Shown: positions 17,249-26,191, counted from the first letter of the stretch. The stretch: 62,316 bases of DNA from an uncultured Bacillota bacterium (GCA_947645675.1 CANSDP010000011.1:1-62316), one strand, 5' to 3'. Numbers and translations are program-made. The notes: generated by a model from the sequence alone, not told the origin.

Positions 17249-18748
17249 TTACATCCGCTTCAGGAAGCGCAGGAAGGCCTCCCTGCCCTCGGGGGTGCGC
17301 TTGTAGACGCCGGCGTGCTCCAGCACCTGGGCAAAGACCAGGCCGGTCTCCTTCTGGACGATGTCCAGGGCGTTTTCTCTGGTGATGGTATAGCCCTTGG
17401 CGAAGCCCTCCGCCCAATCGGCGTGCTTGGCCGTCAGCTCGCTGGAGCGCAGGTCAAGGCCGGAAGCCAGAGCGCTGGCCACGGCGGCCAGCTCCTCCTT
17501 CAGCCGGGCGGGGAGGACAGCCAGGCCCATTACCTCGATCAGGCCGATGTTCTCCTTTTTGATGTGGTGGAGCTCGGCGTGGGGGTGGTAGACCCCCAGA
17601 GGGTGCTCCTCGGTGGTAATGTTGTTCCGGAGGACCAGGTCCAGCTCAAATTTACCGTCCCGCATCCGGGCGATGGGGGTGATGGTGTTGTGGGGCTCGC
17701 CGTCGGTCTCGGCGAAGATGAAGGCCTCCTCATCGGTGTAGCCCCGCCAGGCCAGCAGAATCTTGTCCGCCAGATCGATGAGCCGCTCTGGAGCCTTGGA
17801 GGAGATGCGGACGACCGACATGGGCCACTTCACGATGCCGACCTCCACGTCCTCATAGCCGGGGAAGGTGAAGGGGACCTCTATCGGGGCCTTCTCCATG
17901 GCAAAGGTGTAGTGTCCGCCCTGGAAGTGGTCATGGGCCAGGATGGAGCCGCCCACGATGGGCAGATCGGCGTTGGAGCCCACGAAGTAGTGGGGGAACT
18001 GGCCCACAAAGTCCAGCAGCTTGGCAAAACAGGCCCGGTCGATCCTCATGGGTACGTGCTCGCTGTTGAGGCAAATGCAGTGCTCGTTGTAGTAGACATA
18101 GGGGGAGTACTGCAAGAACCAGGGGGAGCCGTTGATGGTGATGGGGACAATCCGGTGGTTCTGCCGGGCGGGGTGGTTGACCCGGCCGGCGTAGCCCTCG
18201 TTCTCGGCGCACAGCTGGCACCGGGGATAGCCGGAGGCGGGCAGGTTCTTGGCGGCGGCGATGGCCTTGGGGTCCTTCTCCGGCTTAGACAGGTTGATGG
18301 TGATGTCCAGCTCACCGTACTCGGTGGGGGCTTTCCACTTGACATCTTTGGCAATGCGGTCCTGGCGGATATAATTGGTGTCCTGGCTGAAGGCGTAGTA
18401 CCAGTCGGTAGCCCCTTTGGGGTCGTCGTGGCAGATGTACTGGAACTTCTCAATAACTTGGGAGGGCCGGGGGGTGAGGCGGCCCATGAGCTCGGTGTCG
18501 AACAGGTCCCGGTAGACCACGGAATTTTCCGTCAGCACCCCCCGGGCATAGGCGTCGTCCAGCAGCTCCTCCAGGATGGGGGCCAGCTCCAGGCTGCCTA
18601 TATCCCAGGTCCACTCCGGCTCTGTATAGCTGTCCAGCTTTAATACATCTAGTATTGTATTGATGGCCCAGGTTCGGTCACATTCCTCCACCAGGCCCGA
18701 GCGGATGGCATAGTCGGCCAGCTTGGCAATGGCTTTGTTTCGATCCAT
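17249..18748 (-). CDS. galT: UDP-glucose-hexose-1-phosphate uridylyltransferase
   Basis: GalT exchanges UMP between UDP-glucose and galactose 1-phosphate. The 499-residue protein belongs to the longer Firmicutes-type GalT family rather than the short enterobacterial form. It is recognised by its MDRNKAIAKLADYA start and the conserved PRCQLCAENEGYAGR and ILAHDHFQGG segments, the second being the nucleotidyl-transfer histidine region. The start follows GGGAGG, 15 bases after galK, so both belong to one operon. galE is not in the window. Confidence 0.93.
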   Translation of the reverse strand: MDRNKAIAKLADYAIRSGLVEECDRTWAINTILDVLKLDSYTEPEWTWDIGSLELAPILEELLDDAYARGVLTENSVVYRDLFDTELMGRLTPRPSQVIEKFQYICHDDPKGATDWYYAFSQDTNYIRQDRIAKDVKWKAPTEYGELDITINLSKPEKDPKAIAAAKNLPASGYPRCQLCAENEGYAGRVNHPARQNHRIVPITINGSPWFLQYSPYVYYNEHCICLNSEHVPMRIDRACFAKLLDFVGQFPHYFVGSNADLPIVGGSILAHDHFQGGHYTFAMEKAPIEVPFTFPGYEDVEVGIVKWPMSVVRISSKAPERLIDLADKILLAWRGYTDEEAFIFAETDGEPHNTITPIARMRDGKFELDLVLRNNITTEEHPLGVYHPHAELHHIKKENIGLIEVMGLAVLPARLKEELAAVASALASGLDLRSSELTAKHADWAEGFAKGYTITRENALDIVQKETGLVFAQVLEHAGVYKRTPEGREAFLRFLKRM

Positions 18749-18763
18749 TTTGCGTTTCCTCCC

Positions 18764-20062
18764 TTATTCTGCCACGACGCAGCCGCCCCGGGGACGGATG
18801 TGGAGCACGTGACATTTTCCCTCACCCAGGAGGGCCTCCATGCCGGCCTTGAACTGCTCCAAATCGCTGTTGGGAACCCAGGCCTGGATGGTGCCGGCGA
18901 AGCCTCCGCCATGGACCCGGCAGGCCCCTCCGTCCAGCAGGCGCCCGGCCTCGGTCAGGCACAGGGGAATGGCCTGCTGGCGCGGGTCGGAAATGGACCA
19001 TGTGTTTTGCAGGCACAGGGAGGAGGACAGGCCGGACTGGTTCACCAGGGCCAGGAAAAAGTCGAAGTCCCCGTTTTTCAGGGCCGCGGCCTCTTTCACC
19101 GCCCGGCGGTCGTCGTCGTAGAAGTGCATGGCCCGGAGCACCGCCCGGTCGCCGCACTCCTGGCGCAGGGCGGGGATGGCGGCGCGGAAGTCCTCCAGGG
19201 GTACATCCCTCAGGACGGCCTTCCCGAAGCGGGCCGCCACCGCTCCCATCTCCCGGGTGATGTCGGCGTAATCATCGGTCAGGTCGCCGTGGCTGGAGGC
19301 GGTGTCCACGATACACAGGGCGTGGCCCGACTTGGTGAAATCGTAGTCAACCCGCTCCACCACCGGGTTGGCGGGGTCGGCGAAGTCGATGAACACCACA
19401 CCCCCCACCGAGGAGCCCATCTGATCCATCAGGCCGCAGGGCTTGCCGAAGTAGACATTTTCGGCAAACTGGCCGATCTTGGCGATGGTAATTGCGTCCA
19501 GGGCGTCCCCGCAGCAGAAGTGGTTGAGGATGTTGCCCACCAGCGTCTCATAGGCGGCGGAGGAGCTGAGGCCGGAGCCGGACAGGACGGTGGAGGTCAC
19601 ACAGGCGTCGAAGCCGGACAGCGTGTATCCCAGTTCCCTGATCCGGGCCGCCACCCCCCGCACCAGGGCGGCGGAGGTGTTTTTTTCCTCCTCCCGGACG
19701 GACAGGTCGTCCAGGCCGATCTCCAGGGCGGGGTAGCCCTCGGACTGGATGCGGATGACGTTTTGACTGTTGGGGGCGGCGCAGGCCAGCATATCCATAT
19801 CCACGCTGCCGCACAGCACCCGGCCGTGCTGGTGGTCGGTGTGGTTACCGCCGATCTCGGTGCGGCCAGGGCCGCTGAACAGGGCGGCGGGGGAGTCCTC
19901 CCCGGGGGAGAAGGTATCCGCCAGCGCCTGAGCCACGCGGCGGGCCCGGTCACGGGCGGCGTCCAGGCTGGCCTGGGTGCCGTCCAGGGCGTACAGAGCG
20001 GCCAGGGCTGCGTCATGAGCTCCGGCCCGCAGGGCCTGGAGCAGGGTCTTACAGGAGGGCAT
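18764..20062 (-). CDS. galK: Galactokinase
   Basis: GalK phosphorylates galactose at C1. The protein has 432 residues. The GHMP kinase motif GSGLSSSAAY lies near 163-172, the signature RTEIGGNHTDHQHG near 68-81 and the C-terminal GACRVHGGGFAGT motif near 383. I place the start at ATG 20062, which follows GAGGTGA at good spacing; a longer frame to 20080 lacks a ribosome site. It is the first gene of the galKT unit. Confidence 0.93.
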   Translation of the reverse strand: MPSCKTLLQALRAGAHDAALAALYALDGTQASLDAARDRARRVAQALADTFSPGEDSPAALFSGPGRTEIGGNHTDHQHGRVLCGSVDMDMLACAAPNSQNVIRIQSEGYPALEIGLDDLSVREEEKNTSAALVRGVAARIRELGYTLSGFDACVTSTVLSGSGLSSSAAYETLVGNILNHFCCGDALDAITIAKIGQFAENVYFGKPCGLMDQMGSSVGGVVFIDFADPANPVVERVDYDFTKSGHALCIVDTASSHGDLTDDYADITREMGAVAARFGKAVLRDVPLEDFRAAIPALRQECGDRAVLRAMHFYDDDRRAVKEAAALKNGDFDFFLALVNQSGLSSSLCLQNTWSISDPRQQAIPLCLTEAGRLLDGGACRVHGGGFAGTIQAWVPNSDLEQFKAGMEALLGEGKCHVLHIRPRGGCVVAE

Positions 20063-20177
20063 GAAGATCACCTCACACAATAATTAAACAGGGCTTGCCC
20101 ATTTTTGAAACAGCTTGATTATATCACGCCCCGCCTGCGCGCGCAAGGCCGCGGGAAAAAGCGGCGTCAGATTTTTA

Positions 20178-20206
20178 TTGTCTTTTGCGCCGGGAGACGC
20201 TATAAT
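20178..20206 (+). promoter_or_regulatory. Promoter of the cytidylate kinase-like gene
   Basis: TTGTCT (20178-20183), 17 bp, TATAAT (20201-20206). It lies between the divergent galK and the kinase-like gene. Confidence 0.65.
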
Positions 20207-20261
20207 AATAATCAGAACAAGTGCGGGCGCGGTCCCGCATCCATTGGGAGGTGCGACCATA

Positions 20262-20888
20262 ATGAGCAACTATGTTATTTCCATCAGCCGGGAGTTCGGC
20301 AGCGGAGGCCGCCTGATCGGCAAGCGGCTGGCCGCCGTGCTGGGCATCCCCTGCTACGACCGGACCATCATCCAAAAGACCTCGGAGAAGAGCGGGCTGT
20401 CCCCCGACTTCATCGCCCGGGCGGAGGAGCGGGCCCGCAGCCGTTTCCATCTGTCCGCCGCCCCCATCGGCATGGGGGTGCCCGCCCTGGCCCACCAGGG
20501 GGTGCCCGTGGGAAATCAGGCCTTTTTTGCCCAGTCAGAGGTCATCCGAGAGCTGGCCGGCGAGGGGCCCTGCGTCATTGTGGGCCGGTGCTCCGACTAT
20601 GTGCTGGGAGAGCGGCCCGAGTGCCTGAAGGTCTTTATCCACGCGGACATCGCCAGCCGGGTGGAGCGGTGCGTGGAGGAGTATCAGCTCCCCGCCGGGG
20701 ACATGGAGCGCCGGGTGGTCCAGATGGACAAGGGCCGGGCCAACTATTACAACTACTACACCGGCCATATCTGGGGCGACATGCGCCGCTATGACTTGAC
20801 GGTCAACTCCGGCGTGGTGGGCGTGGAGGGGGCGGTGAGCCTGATCGTGGCTCTGGTCAAGGCCCGGTCCGCCCAGGACGTTCAGTGA
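20262..20888 (+). CDS. Cytidylate kinase-like family protein
   Basis: The 208-residue protein begins MSNYVISISREFGSGGR, the modified P-loop start of the cytidylate-kinase-like family. It differs from true Cmk, which is normally encoded elsewhere, and its substrate is not established. The centre contains the CVIVGRCSDYVL and LKVFIHAD segments. I choose ATG 20262 because GGGAGGTG precedes it; the longer frame to 20115 crosses the promoter. Its stop overlaps the GTG start of the next gene. Confidence 0.85.
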   Translation: MSNYVISISREFGSGGRLIGKRLAAVLGIPCYDRTIIQKTSEKSGLSPDFIARAEERARSRFHLSAAPIGMGVPALAHQGVPVGNQAFFAQSEVIRELAGEGPCVIVGRCSDYVLGERPECLKVFIHADIASRVERCVEEYQLPAGDMERRVVQMDKGRANYYNYYTGHIWGDMRRYDLTVNSGVVGVEGAVSLIVALVKARSAQDVQ

Positions 20889-21556
20889 ACGGGGCGAATA
20901 TACCAAGGCTTCAAGTGTCCGTCCCCGCCGAGGGGGCGGACAACTACACCGCCGCCCTGGAGCGGGCGGGCGGAAATCCGGCCGCCTGCTATTGCCCCGC
21001 CCCCGACCTGAGCTGCGCCGGGCTGGTGCTGTGCGGCGGGGGGGACATCGCCTGTGAGTTCTTCGGCCAGGAGGATCGGGGCTCCAACCCGCCGGACCTG
21101 GCCCGGGACCGGGCGGAGCTGGCCCTGTTCCAGGCCTTCTACGGGGCGGGCAAGCCCATCTTGGGTATCTGCCGGGGGATGCAGATCATCAATGTGGCCC
21201 TGGGCGGGACTCTGATCCAGGACCTGCCCCGGCCCCAGAGGGATTTCCACACCTGGGATGGGGCGGACAAGGTCCACCCCATCGCCTGCCTGGAGGGCTC
21301 CCTGCTCCATCGCCTGTACGGCCCCCTCTGTTCGGTGAACAGCGCCCATCACCAGGGGCTGGAGCGGCTGGGGGAGGGTCTGCGGACCATCGCCTGGTCG
21401 GAGAGCGGCGTGCCGGAGGCCGTCGATCTGCCCGGCTGTCCCCTCCTGGGCCTCCAGTTCCACCCGGAGCGCATGTCCTTTGCCCTCCGCCGCCCCGATA
21501 CCCTGAACGGCGAGGGCATCCTCACCTGGTTTGTGGAACTCTGCCGGAACATATAA
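20885..21556 (+). CDS. Gamma-glutamyl-GABA hydrolase-like class I glutamine amidotransferase (peptidase C26)
   Basis: The 223-residue protein has the class I amidotransferase triad. The nucleophile Cys lies in GICRGMQ near 95, and His/Glu lie in LGLQFHPERM near 198. NSAHHQGLE is typical of the PuuD branch, which hydrolyses gamma-glutamyl conjugates such as gamma-glutamyl-GABA. Other putrescine-pathway genes are absent, so the natural substrate is open. The GTG start overlaps the upstream stop, implying translational coupling. Confidence 0.88.
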   Translation: MNGANIPRLQVSVPAEGADNYTAALERAGGNPAACYCPAPDLSCAGLVLCGGGDIACEFFGQEDRGSNPPDLARDRAELALFQAFYGAGKPILGICRGMQIINVALGGTLIQDLPRPQRDFHTWDGADKVHPIACLEGSLLHRLYGPLCSVNSAHHQGLERLGEGLRTIAWSESGVPEAVDLPGCPLLGLQFHPERMSFALRRPDTLNGEGILTWFVELCRNI

Positions 21557-21559
21557 AGT

Positions 21560-21589
21560 ACGTCCCCCGGTCTCAGGACCGGGGGACGT
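21560..21589. terminator. Bidirectional terminator
   Basis: ACGTCCCCCGGTC (21560-21572) pairs with GACCGGGGGACGT (21577-21589), followed by TTTTG. It separates the converging amidotransferase and XRE genes. Confidence 0.85.
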
Positions 21590-21593
21590 TTTG

Positions 21594-22490
21594 TCACTCC
21601 CAATACGCCTTTACGAGGAAAAAGTAACTTTTTGGCTCCGATTCCAGGGTCATGCCCAGCTCCAGCAGGACGGCGCCGTTTTCTTGGTCCACAGTGACGG
21701 ACTCCCCGTTGGACGCGCTCCAGCTCATGCTGGTGATTGGAGCGGGAAGCTCTTCCAGCAGCGCTTTGGTGGTCATCATGGTGGACCCGCCCAGCTTGAT
21801 CTTGTATTGCAGGCTGCCGTCCTCCAGAAAGGTCAGCCGAAAGGCCAGCAGATGGTGGCGGGGATCCGTCTTCTGCCCTGCTCGGGGATACCCTGTCCAC
21901 AGGTGCCAGCTATCCACCAGCTCCCGCTCCGGCCCCATATTATAGCGCTGCGACCACAGCTCCGCCTTGAAGACCACCTGGTCCATGCCGTCCGCCAGAG
22001 CGACGCGGTACATACGTAGAAAGTCCCAGTTGTTCGGGAGGGTAAGCAGGTCCACCAGGGCATTCTGTTCCTCCTCCAGCTCGATGGGGGTGAACACCGT
22101 CTCCCGCTGGGGAAGCAGCTGGGTGTTGTCCCGGAGCCAGGCATAGCCCAGGGCCGCCAGCACAGCCGCCAGCACAATGGCTGCGGCAATAAACCGCCCC
22201 CGCCACCTTTTGATTTTGGGCCGGAGCTGTTCCTCCCCCAGGCGCAGGGTGTCCCGGACCAGCTCGTCCTTGGGGGCCTCCCCCCGCTCTCCGGCCAGCA
22301 GCTCGGAGACTGTCAGGCCCAGGATGTCGGACAGGGGCTCCATCAGGGACAGGTCGGGGAAATTTTTTCCCAGCTCCCACTTGCTCACCGCCTGGACCGA
22401 CACATAGACCCGCTCCGCCAGCTCCCGCTGGGTCAGGCCCTTCTCCTTTCTCATCTGGGCGATCAACGCCCCGGTTTTTGCCGCGTTCAT
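21594..22490 (-). CDS. Membrane-anchored XRE-family regulator
   Basis: The 298-residue protein has an N-terminal helix-turn-helix: LIAQMRKEKGLTQREL then VSVQAVSKWELGKNFP. A linker leads to one membrane segment near 105-125 (FIAAAIVLAAVLAALGYAW) and an extracellular domain of about 170 residues. This architecture suggests a regulator that reads an envelope signal. Start ATG 22490 follows GGAGGCGGTG. The longer frame upstream lacks support. Its target is unknown. It is divergent from the secreted protein at 22669, which is a plausible target by position only. Confidence 0.85.
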   Translation of the reverse strand: MNAAKTGALIAQMRKEKGLTQRELAERVYVSVQAVSKWELGKNFPDLSLMEPLSDILGLTVSELLAGERGEAPKDELVRDTLRLGEEQLRPKIKRWRGRFIAAAIVLAAVLAALGYAWLRDNTQLLPQRETVFTPIELEEEQNALVDLLTLPNNWDFLRMYRVALADGMDQVVFKAELWSQRYNMGPERELVDSWHLWTGYPRAGQKTDPRHHLLAFRLTFLEDGSLQYKIKLGGSTMMTTKALLEELPAPITSMSWSASNGESVTVDQENGAVLLELGMTLESEPKSYFFLVKAYWE

Positions 22491-22560
22491 ATCACCGCCT
22501 CCTTTGCCCCTATTATACCCAAAGCCCTGAAATGATGCAATCAACCTGAGGTTGAACCAC

Positions 22561-22647
22561 TTGAACTCCGGGCCGATCTGTGATACAATATAGAAGCGAT
22601 ACCAGGATGCTGCCCGGTAAAAAGAAAAAGGCCGCGAGACGCGGCCA
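22561..22647 (+). promoter_or_regulatory. Promoter and leader hairpin of the secreted stalk-domain gene
   Basis: TTGAAC (22561-22566), 17 bp, TACAAT (22584-22589). The leader then contains a perfect GGCCGCG/CGCGGCC hairpin (22631-22647) that ends about 10 bases before the AAGGAGGAG ribosome site; it may protect the mRNA 5' end. Confidence 0.6.
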
Positions 22648-22668
22648 GAACAACAAGGAGGAGATCTT

Positions 22669-23403
22669 GTGAAGATCAAAAAGTCCGTTTTTGCCCTTAT
22701 CCTCGCGGTGGCTATCGTAGCCAGCTTCGCCGCTGGCGCCACCGCCGCAGGCACCACGGCCCCTGTCACCGCGATCCTTGACTACGGCGCCACCGTAGAG
22801 CTGAACGGCGTCCCCCAGAACTTCCTGGACGCCAACGGCGACCGCATCTACCTGCTCAACTACAATGATTCCATGTATCTGCCCGTGCGCAAGACGGCGG
22901 AGCTGGTGGGCCTGGATGTGGACTGGGACGGCGCGACTCACACGGTCAAGCTGGGCAACAACATGAAAGCTGTGGACCTGATTGACGACATCGGGGCGTA
23001 TTATCTCCAGAAAGTAAACGGTAACGCGTACGCGTTCCAGCACAAATCTTCTGAGGAGAAGAAGTGGACGATCTCGGGCACCGAGGTCACCAACTATCTT
23101 GATCTCTACATACATGGATCCTGGGCAGAGCAAGGCACCAAAGTCCGCGCCTCCTTCAACCTGGGGGGCAAGTACGAATCCGTGACCTTCAAGTGTTACT
23201 GCCCCAAGGACGCCACTCTGCGGGTGTACGCAGACGGCGAATCCCTTCAGAAGGAGATCAACATCCGCGGCGGCGCGGTGGCCCAAGAGGTCACAGTTCC
23301 TCTGTTCGGTTCAAACGAGCTCACCTTTGAGGGTGAGAAAACAGCCGAGAGAGATCAGAATACCAATACTGATATCTTCATCTTCAACGCGACGGTGCAG
23401 TGA
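22669..23403 (+). CDS. Secreted protein with copper amine oxidase-like N-terminal (stalk) domain
   Basis: The 244-residue protein has a signal peptide (KIKKSVFALILAVAIVASF, cleavage after ATA near 26). A stalk domain at about 40-105 follows, with the typical YLLNYNDSMYLPVRKTAEL pattern. The C-terminal half is a beta-rich domain of unknown function resembling a carbohydrate-binding or NPCBM-like fold. I cannot verify that. The GTG start follows AAGGAGGAG. No wall anchor is seen, so it is probably released or non-covalently held. Confidence 0.8.
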   Translation: MKIKKSVFALILAVAIVASFAAGATAAGTTAPVTAILDYGATVELNGVPQNFLDANGDRIYLLNYNDSMYLPVRKTAELVGLDVDWDGATHTVKLGNNMKAVDLIDDIGAYYLQKVNGNAYAFQHKSSEEKKWTISGTEVTNYLDLYIHGSWAEQGTKVRASFNLGGKYESVTFKCYCPKDATLRVYADGESLQKEINIRGGAVAQEVTVPLFGSNELTFEGEKTAERDQNTNTDIFIFNATVQ

Positions 23404-23418
23404 TAAGACCAAACTCAA

Positions 23419-23444
23419 AGGGACGGCCCACACGGGCCGTCCCT
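23419..23444. terminator. Bidirectional terminator
   Basis: AGGGACGGCCC (23419-23429) and GGGCCGTCCCT (23434-23444), flanked by AAA and TTTTT, between converging genes. Confidence 0.85.
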
Positions 23445-23455
23445 TTTTGCGTTCG

Positions 23456-23941
23456 TCACAGCTTCTGGGGCAGGGAGTCGTCCTGGGCCACCCAGTCCCG
23501 CTCCACATCCACCACCCGGTAGTCGGTGGGGGTGTCCCGGATGACCACCCGCTTAATGCCGGCGTTGATGATGAGGCGGCGGCACATGGAGCAGGAGGTG
23601 GAGTCCGGAATCAGCTGGCCGGTCTTGGGGTCCTGGCAGGCCATATAGAGGGTGGCCCCCAGTACCTCGCTGCGGGCGGCGGAGATGATGGCGTTGGCCT
23701 CGGCGTGGACCGAGCGGCACAGCTCATACCGCTCCCCGGAGGGGATGTTCATGGCGTCCCGGGTGCAGAAGCCCAGGTCCATGCAGTTCTGACGGCCCCG
23801 GGGGGCCCCGTTATAGCCGGTGGAGACGATCTCGTCGTGCTGGACGATGATGGCCCCGTAGCACCGGCGCATACAGGTGGAGCGCTCCAGCACGGTGCCG
23901 GCGATATCCAGATAATAATTTTCCTTGTCGATGCGCCTCAT
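23456..23941 (-). CDS. dCMP deaminase (ComEB-like)
   Basis: This zinc-dependent deaminase of 161 residues converts dCMP to dUMP. The motif HAEANAI near 78 supplies the His and catalytic Glu. SCSMC near 115 supplies the two Cys ligands. The length and the extra segment between motifs match ComEB-type deaminases. Start ATG 23941 follows GGAGGG; the in-frame ATG at 23959 is less likely. It is a single gene ended by the terminator at 23419. Confidence 0.9.
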   Translation of the reverse strand: MRRIDKENYYLDIAGTVLERSTCMRRCYGAIIVQHDEIVSTGYNGAPRGRQNCMDLGFCTRDAMNIPSGERYELCRSVHAEANAIISAARSEVLGATLYMACQDPKTGQLIPDSTSCSMCRRLIINAGIKRVVIRDTPTDYRVVDVERDWVAQDDSLPQKL

Positions 23942-24143
23942 GGACGGACCCTCCTTCAATACTGCCTGTACCGACAGTATAGACTATTTTTCGCCCCGGC
24001 GCAAGCTTTTCCTATTGGAGGCGGGAAATTTACATTTTGTTTACGAAATGCTCCTTGACGCGCCTGTTTTCAGAGGTTATCATATTAAATATCCTACCGG
24101 CAGGCGTATTCGCCTGCCCTCTTCTATCGTCAAGGGGGACGCT

Positions 24144-24542
24144 ATGATGATTCGCAACGCGATCCAGCGGTTTATGTATGGCCGCTATGGAACCGACCAG
24201 CTGAACCTGTTTCTCATTTGCGTTTATCTTCTGCTCTACCTGGTATTCGCCTTCACCAGACTGGATGCGCTGTACTGGGTGAGCTTTGTCCTGCTGCTCT
24301 GGAGCCTGTTCCGTATGCTCTCCCGCAACCTCACCAGCCGCCGGGCGGAAAACGTCAGATTTCTGCGGGCCGTCAATCCCCTCATGAGCTGGCTGCGCTT
24401 GCAGCGCACCATCCGCCGGGACAAGGAGCACGTCTATTTCAAATGCCCCAGCTGCGGCCAGCAGCTGAGAGTCCCCCGGGGGAAGGGGAAGATCACCGTC
24501 ACCTGCCGCGGCTGCGGCGCAAGCTTCCAGGAAAAAAGCTGA
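24144..24542 (+). CDS. Small membrane protein with C-terminal zinc ribbon
   Basis: The 132-residue protein has two adjacent membrane helices at about 20-60 and a basic linker. Its C-terminal zinc ribbon carries CPSCGQ near 103 and CRGCGA near 121. Function is unknown; such proteins are common in Clostridia. I choose ATG 24144 because AAGGGGG precedes it, although the open frame extends to 23925. The AT-rich stretch at 23960-24140 holds no gene and separates it from the divergent deaminase. Confidence 0.75.
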   Translation: MMIRNAIQRFMYGRYGTDQLNLFLICVYLLLYLVFAFTRLDALYWVSFVLLLWSLFRMLSRNLTSRRAENVRFLRAVNPLMSWLRLQRTIRRDKEHVYFKCPSCGQQLRVPRGKGKITVTCRGCGASFQEKS

Positions 24543-24559
24543 ACGATATTCTGTTGCAG

Positions 24560-24590
24560 CGTGTAGGGGCGGCCTGTGGCCGCCCTCTTT
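24560..24590. repeat. Single arm of the GTAGGGGCG repeat acting as hairpin
   Basis: GCGTGTAGGGGCGGCC-TGT-GGCCGCC followed by CTCTTTTT. The arm forms a short hairpin with a T-run and probably ends the preceding transcript. Confidence 0.65.
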
Positions 24591-24675
24591 TTATTCCAGC
24601 TCCCAATGCCGGCTGGTTTGACGGACCAGCCCAGGGTAATTGAATGAGCAAATAAATTGTGAACGACCGGGGTCC

Positions 24676-24845
24676 AAAAGCCTCCCTCTCCGAGGGAGGT
24701 GGCACGGCGAAGCCGTGACAGAGGGAGTCCTCCGGAGGCCTGCGGGGCCCTTGGGGACTCCCTCAGTCAGCCTGCGGGGCCCTTGGGGACTCCCTCAGTC
24801 AGCCTGCGGCTGACAGCTCCCTCGGGGAGGGAGCCTTTGGAGGCT
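24676..24845. repeat. CCTCCCTC-family palindromic repeat with internal tandem duplication
   Basis: Outer arms AAAAGCCTCCCTC (24676) and GAGGGAGCCTTT (24827) are inverted. Inside lie GGCACGGCGAAGCCGTG and a 32-bp unit beginning CCTGCGGGGCCC that is repeated exactly in tandem (24739-24770, 24771-24802). A related element is at 59449-59563. The stretch 24591-24917 has no gene. Confidence 0.8.
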
Positions 24846-24917
24846 GTCAATGGTACATTGTTCACTCGTTCAATTTCCCTGCGGACCAGCCGGAGCCGTA
24901 TCCCCGGGCAAAACAAT

Positions 24918-24944
24918 AAACCCTCCGGAATTTCCGGAGGGTTT
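24918..24944. terminator. Terminator of pta
   Basis: AAACCCTCCGGAA pairs with TTCCGGAGGGTTT (24932-24944); read on the minus strand it ends pta. Confidence 0.85.
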
Positions 24945-24958
24945 ACTACATGAAGTTT

Positions 24959-25933
24959 TCAGGCCAGGGCGGCGGTGATGATGGCCATGGAGTAGACCTC
25001 CTGGGCGTTGCAGCCCCGGGAGAGGTCGTTAATGGGGGCGTTCAGGCCCAGAAGGATGGGGCCGTAGGCCTCGAAGGAGCCCAGGCGCTGGGCGATCTTA
25101 TAGCCGATGTTGCCGGCGCTGATGTCGGGGAAGATGAAGGTGTTGGCGTAGCCGGCCACCTTGGAGTCGGGACACTTGGTCTCGGCCACACGGGGGGAGA
25201 CGGCGGCGTCAAACTGAAGCTCTCCCTCGATGGGCACATCGGGCATAGTCAGCTTGGCCTTTTCGGCGGCGTTGCGCATCTTGTCCACGGCGGGACCCTT
25301 GCCGGAGCCGAAGGTGGAGTAGCTGAGGAAGGCCACCTTGGGGTCCACGCCGAAAATCTTGGCGCACTGGACGGTCTCGGAGGCGATCTCCACCAGCTCG
25401 TCCTCGGTGGGGTCGATGTTGATGGCGCAGTCGGCCATAGCCAGCACCATGTTGCCGCCGGTGGCGTAGGGGCGCACCAGGATGAAGCAGGAGGAGACGA
25501 TGGAGTTGCCCGGCTTGGTCTTCACCAGCTGAAGGGCGGGGCGGACGGTGTCGGCGGTGGAGTAGGTGGCGCCGCCCAGCAGAGCGTCGGCGATGCCCAT
25601 AGTCACCAGCATGGTGCCGAAGTAGTTGCCCTTGCGGAGCATGGCCCGGCACTCGTCGGCGGTCATCTTGCCCTTGCGCAGCTCTACCATCTTCTCCACC
25701 ATGGCGTCCATCTTCTCATAGTTCTCCGGGTCGTAGATCTCAGCGCCCCGGATGTTGAAGCCGGCGTCCTCGGCGGCGGCGCGGATCTCGGCCTCGTTGC
25801 CTACCAGGATGGGGGTCAGGAAGGTGCCGGACAGCAGACGGGCGGAGGCCTCCAGGATACGGGGGTCTGTGCCCTCGGTGAATACGATCTTGCGGGGGTG
25901 GGCTTTCAAAATCTCAATGAGCTTCTTAAACAT
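24959..25933 (-). CDS. pta: Phosphate acetyltransferase
   Basis: Pta interconverts acetyl-CoA and acetyl phosphate in fermentative acetate formation. The 324-residue length is that of the short Gram-positive enzyme. The opening MFKKLIEILKAHPRKIVFTE, the GGATYSTADTVRPALQ motif and the FPDISAGNIGYKIAQRLG motif are diagnostic. ATG 25933 follows GGAAGGAAG. The open frame runs much further upstream but crosses a non-coding promoter region. TTGCAA, 17 bp and TACCAT lie upstream on the same strand. Acetate kinase is not in the window. Confidence 0.93.
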   Translation of the reverse strand: MFKKLIEILKAHPRKIVFTEGTDPRILEASARLLSGTFLTPILVGNEAEIRAAAEDAGFNIRGAEIYDPENYEKMDAMVEKMVELRKGKMTADECRAMLRKGNYFGTMLVTMGIADALLGGATYSTADTVRPALQLVKTKPGNSIVSSCFILVRPYATGGNMVLAMADCAINIDPTEDELVEIASETVQCAKIFGVDPKVAFLSYSTFGSGKGPAVDKMRNAAEKAKLTMPDVPIEGELQFDAAVSPRVAETKCPDSKVAGYANTFIFPDISAGNIGYKIAQRLGSFEAYGPILLGLNAPINDLSRGCNAQEVYSMAIITAALA

Positions 25934-26083
25934 GTGACTACTTCCTTCCAAATCAAAATTGCCCGTCGGGTTATACCCGCAGATAAAGATATGGTAACAT
26001 TTCCCCAAAGAAATTGCAAGGGCCTGCGGTAGTTTTCTCCAGCTGAGGGCGGAAAAATTCCTCAAAATTTTCCCGTTTTCCTC

Positions 26084-26118
26084 TTTACGCCAGGTTATGC
26101 TATCAGGTATACTATACC
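26084..26118 (+). promoter_or_regulatory. Promoter with palindromic operator of the XRE gene at 26192
   Basis: TTTACG (26084-26089), 18 bp, TATACT (26108-26113). The -10 box is embedded in a perfect 13-bp palindrome, GGTATA-C-TATACC (26106-26118), a likely autorepressor site. Confidence 0.5.
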
Positions 26119-26191
26119 ACGTGTATTTTACCCGCCGGACCCTCCCCCCGGACAGAGGGCGGCGGAAGCTGTATTTCGAGGAGAGAGAGAC

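Noticed and set aside
24739-24802. Two 32-bp direct repeats as a minimal CRISPR array
   Set aside because: The repeats are in direct contact without spacers and belong to a palindromic intergenic element; no cas gene is present.
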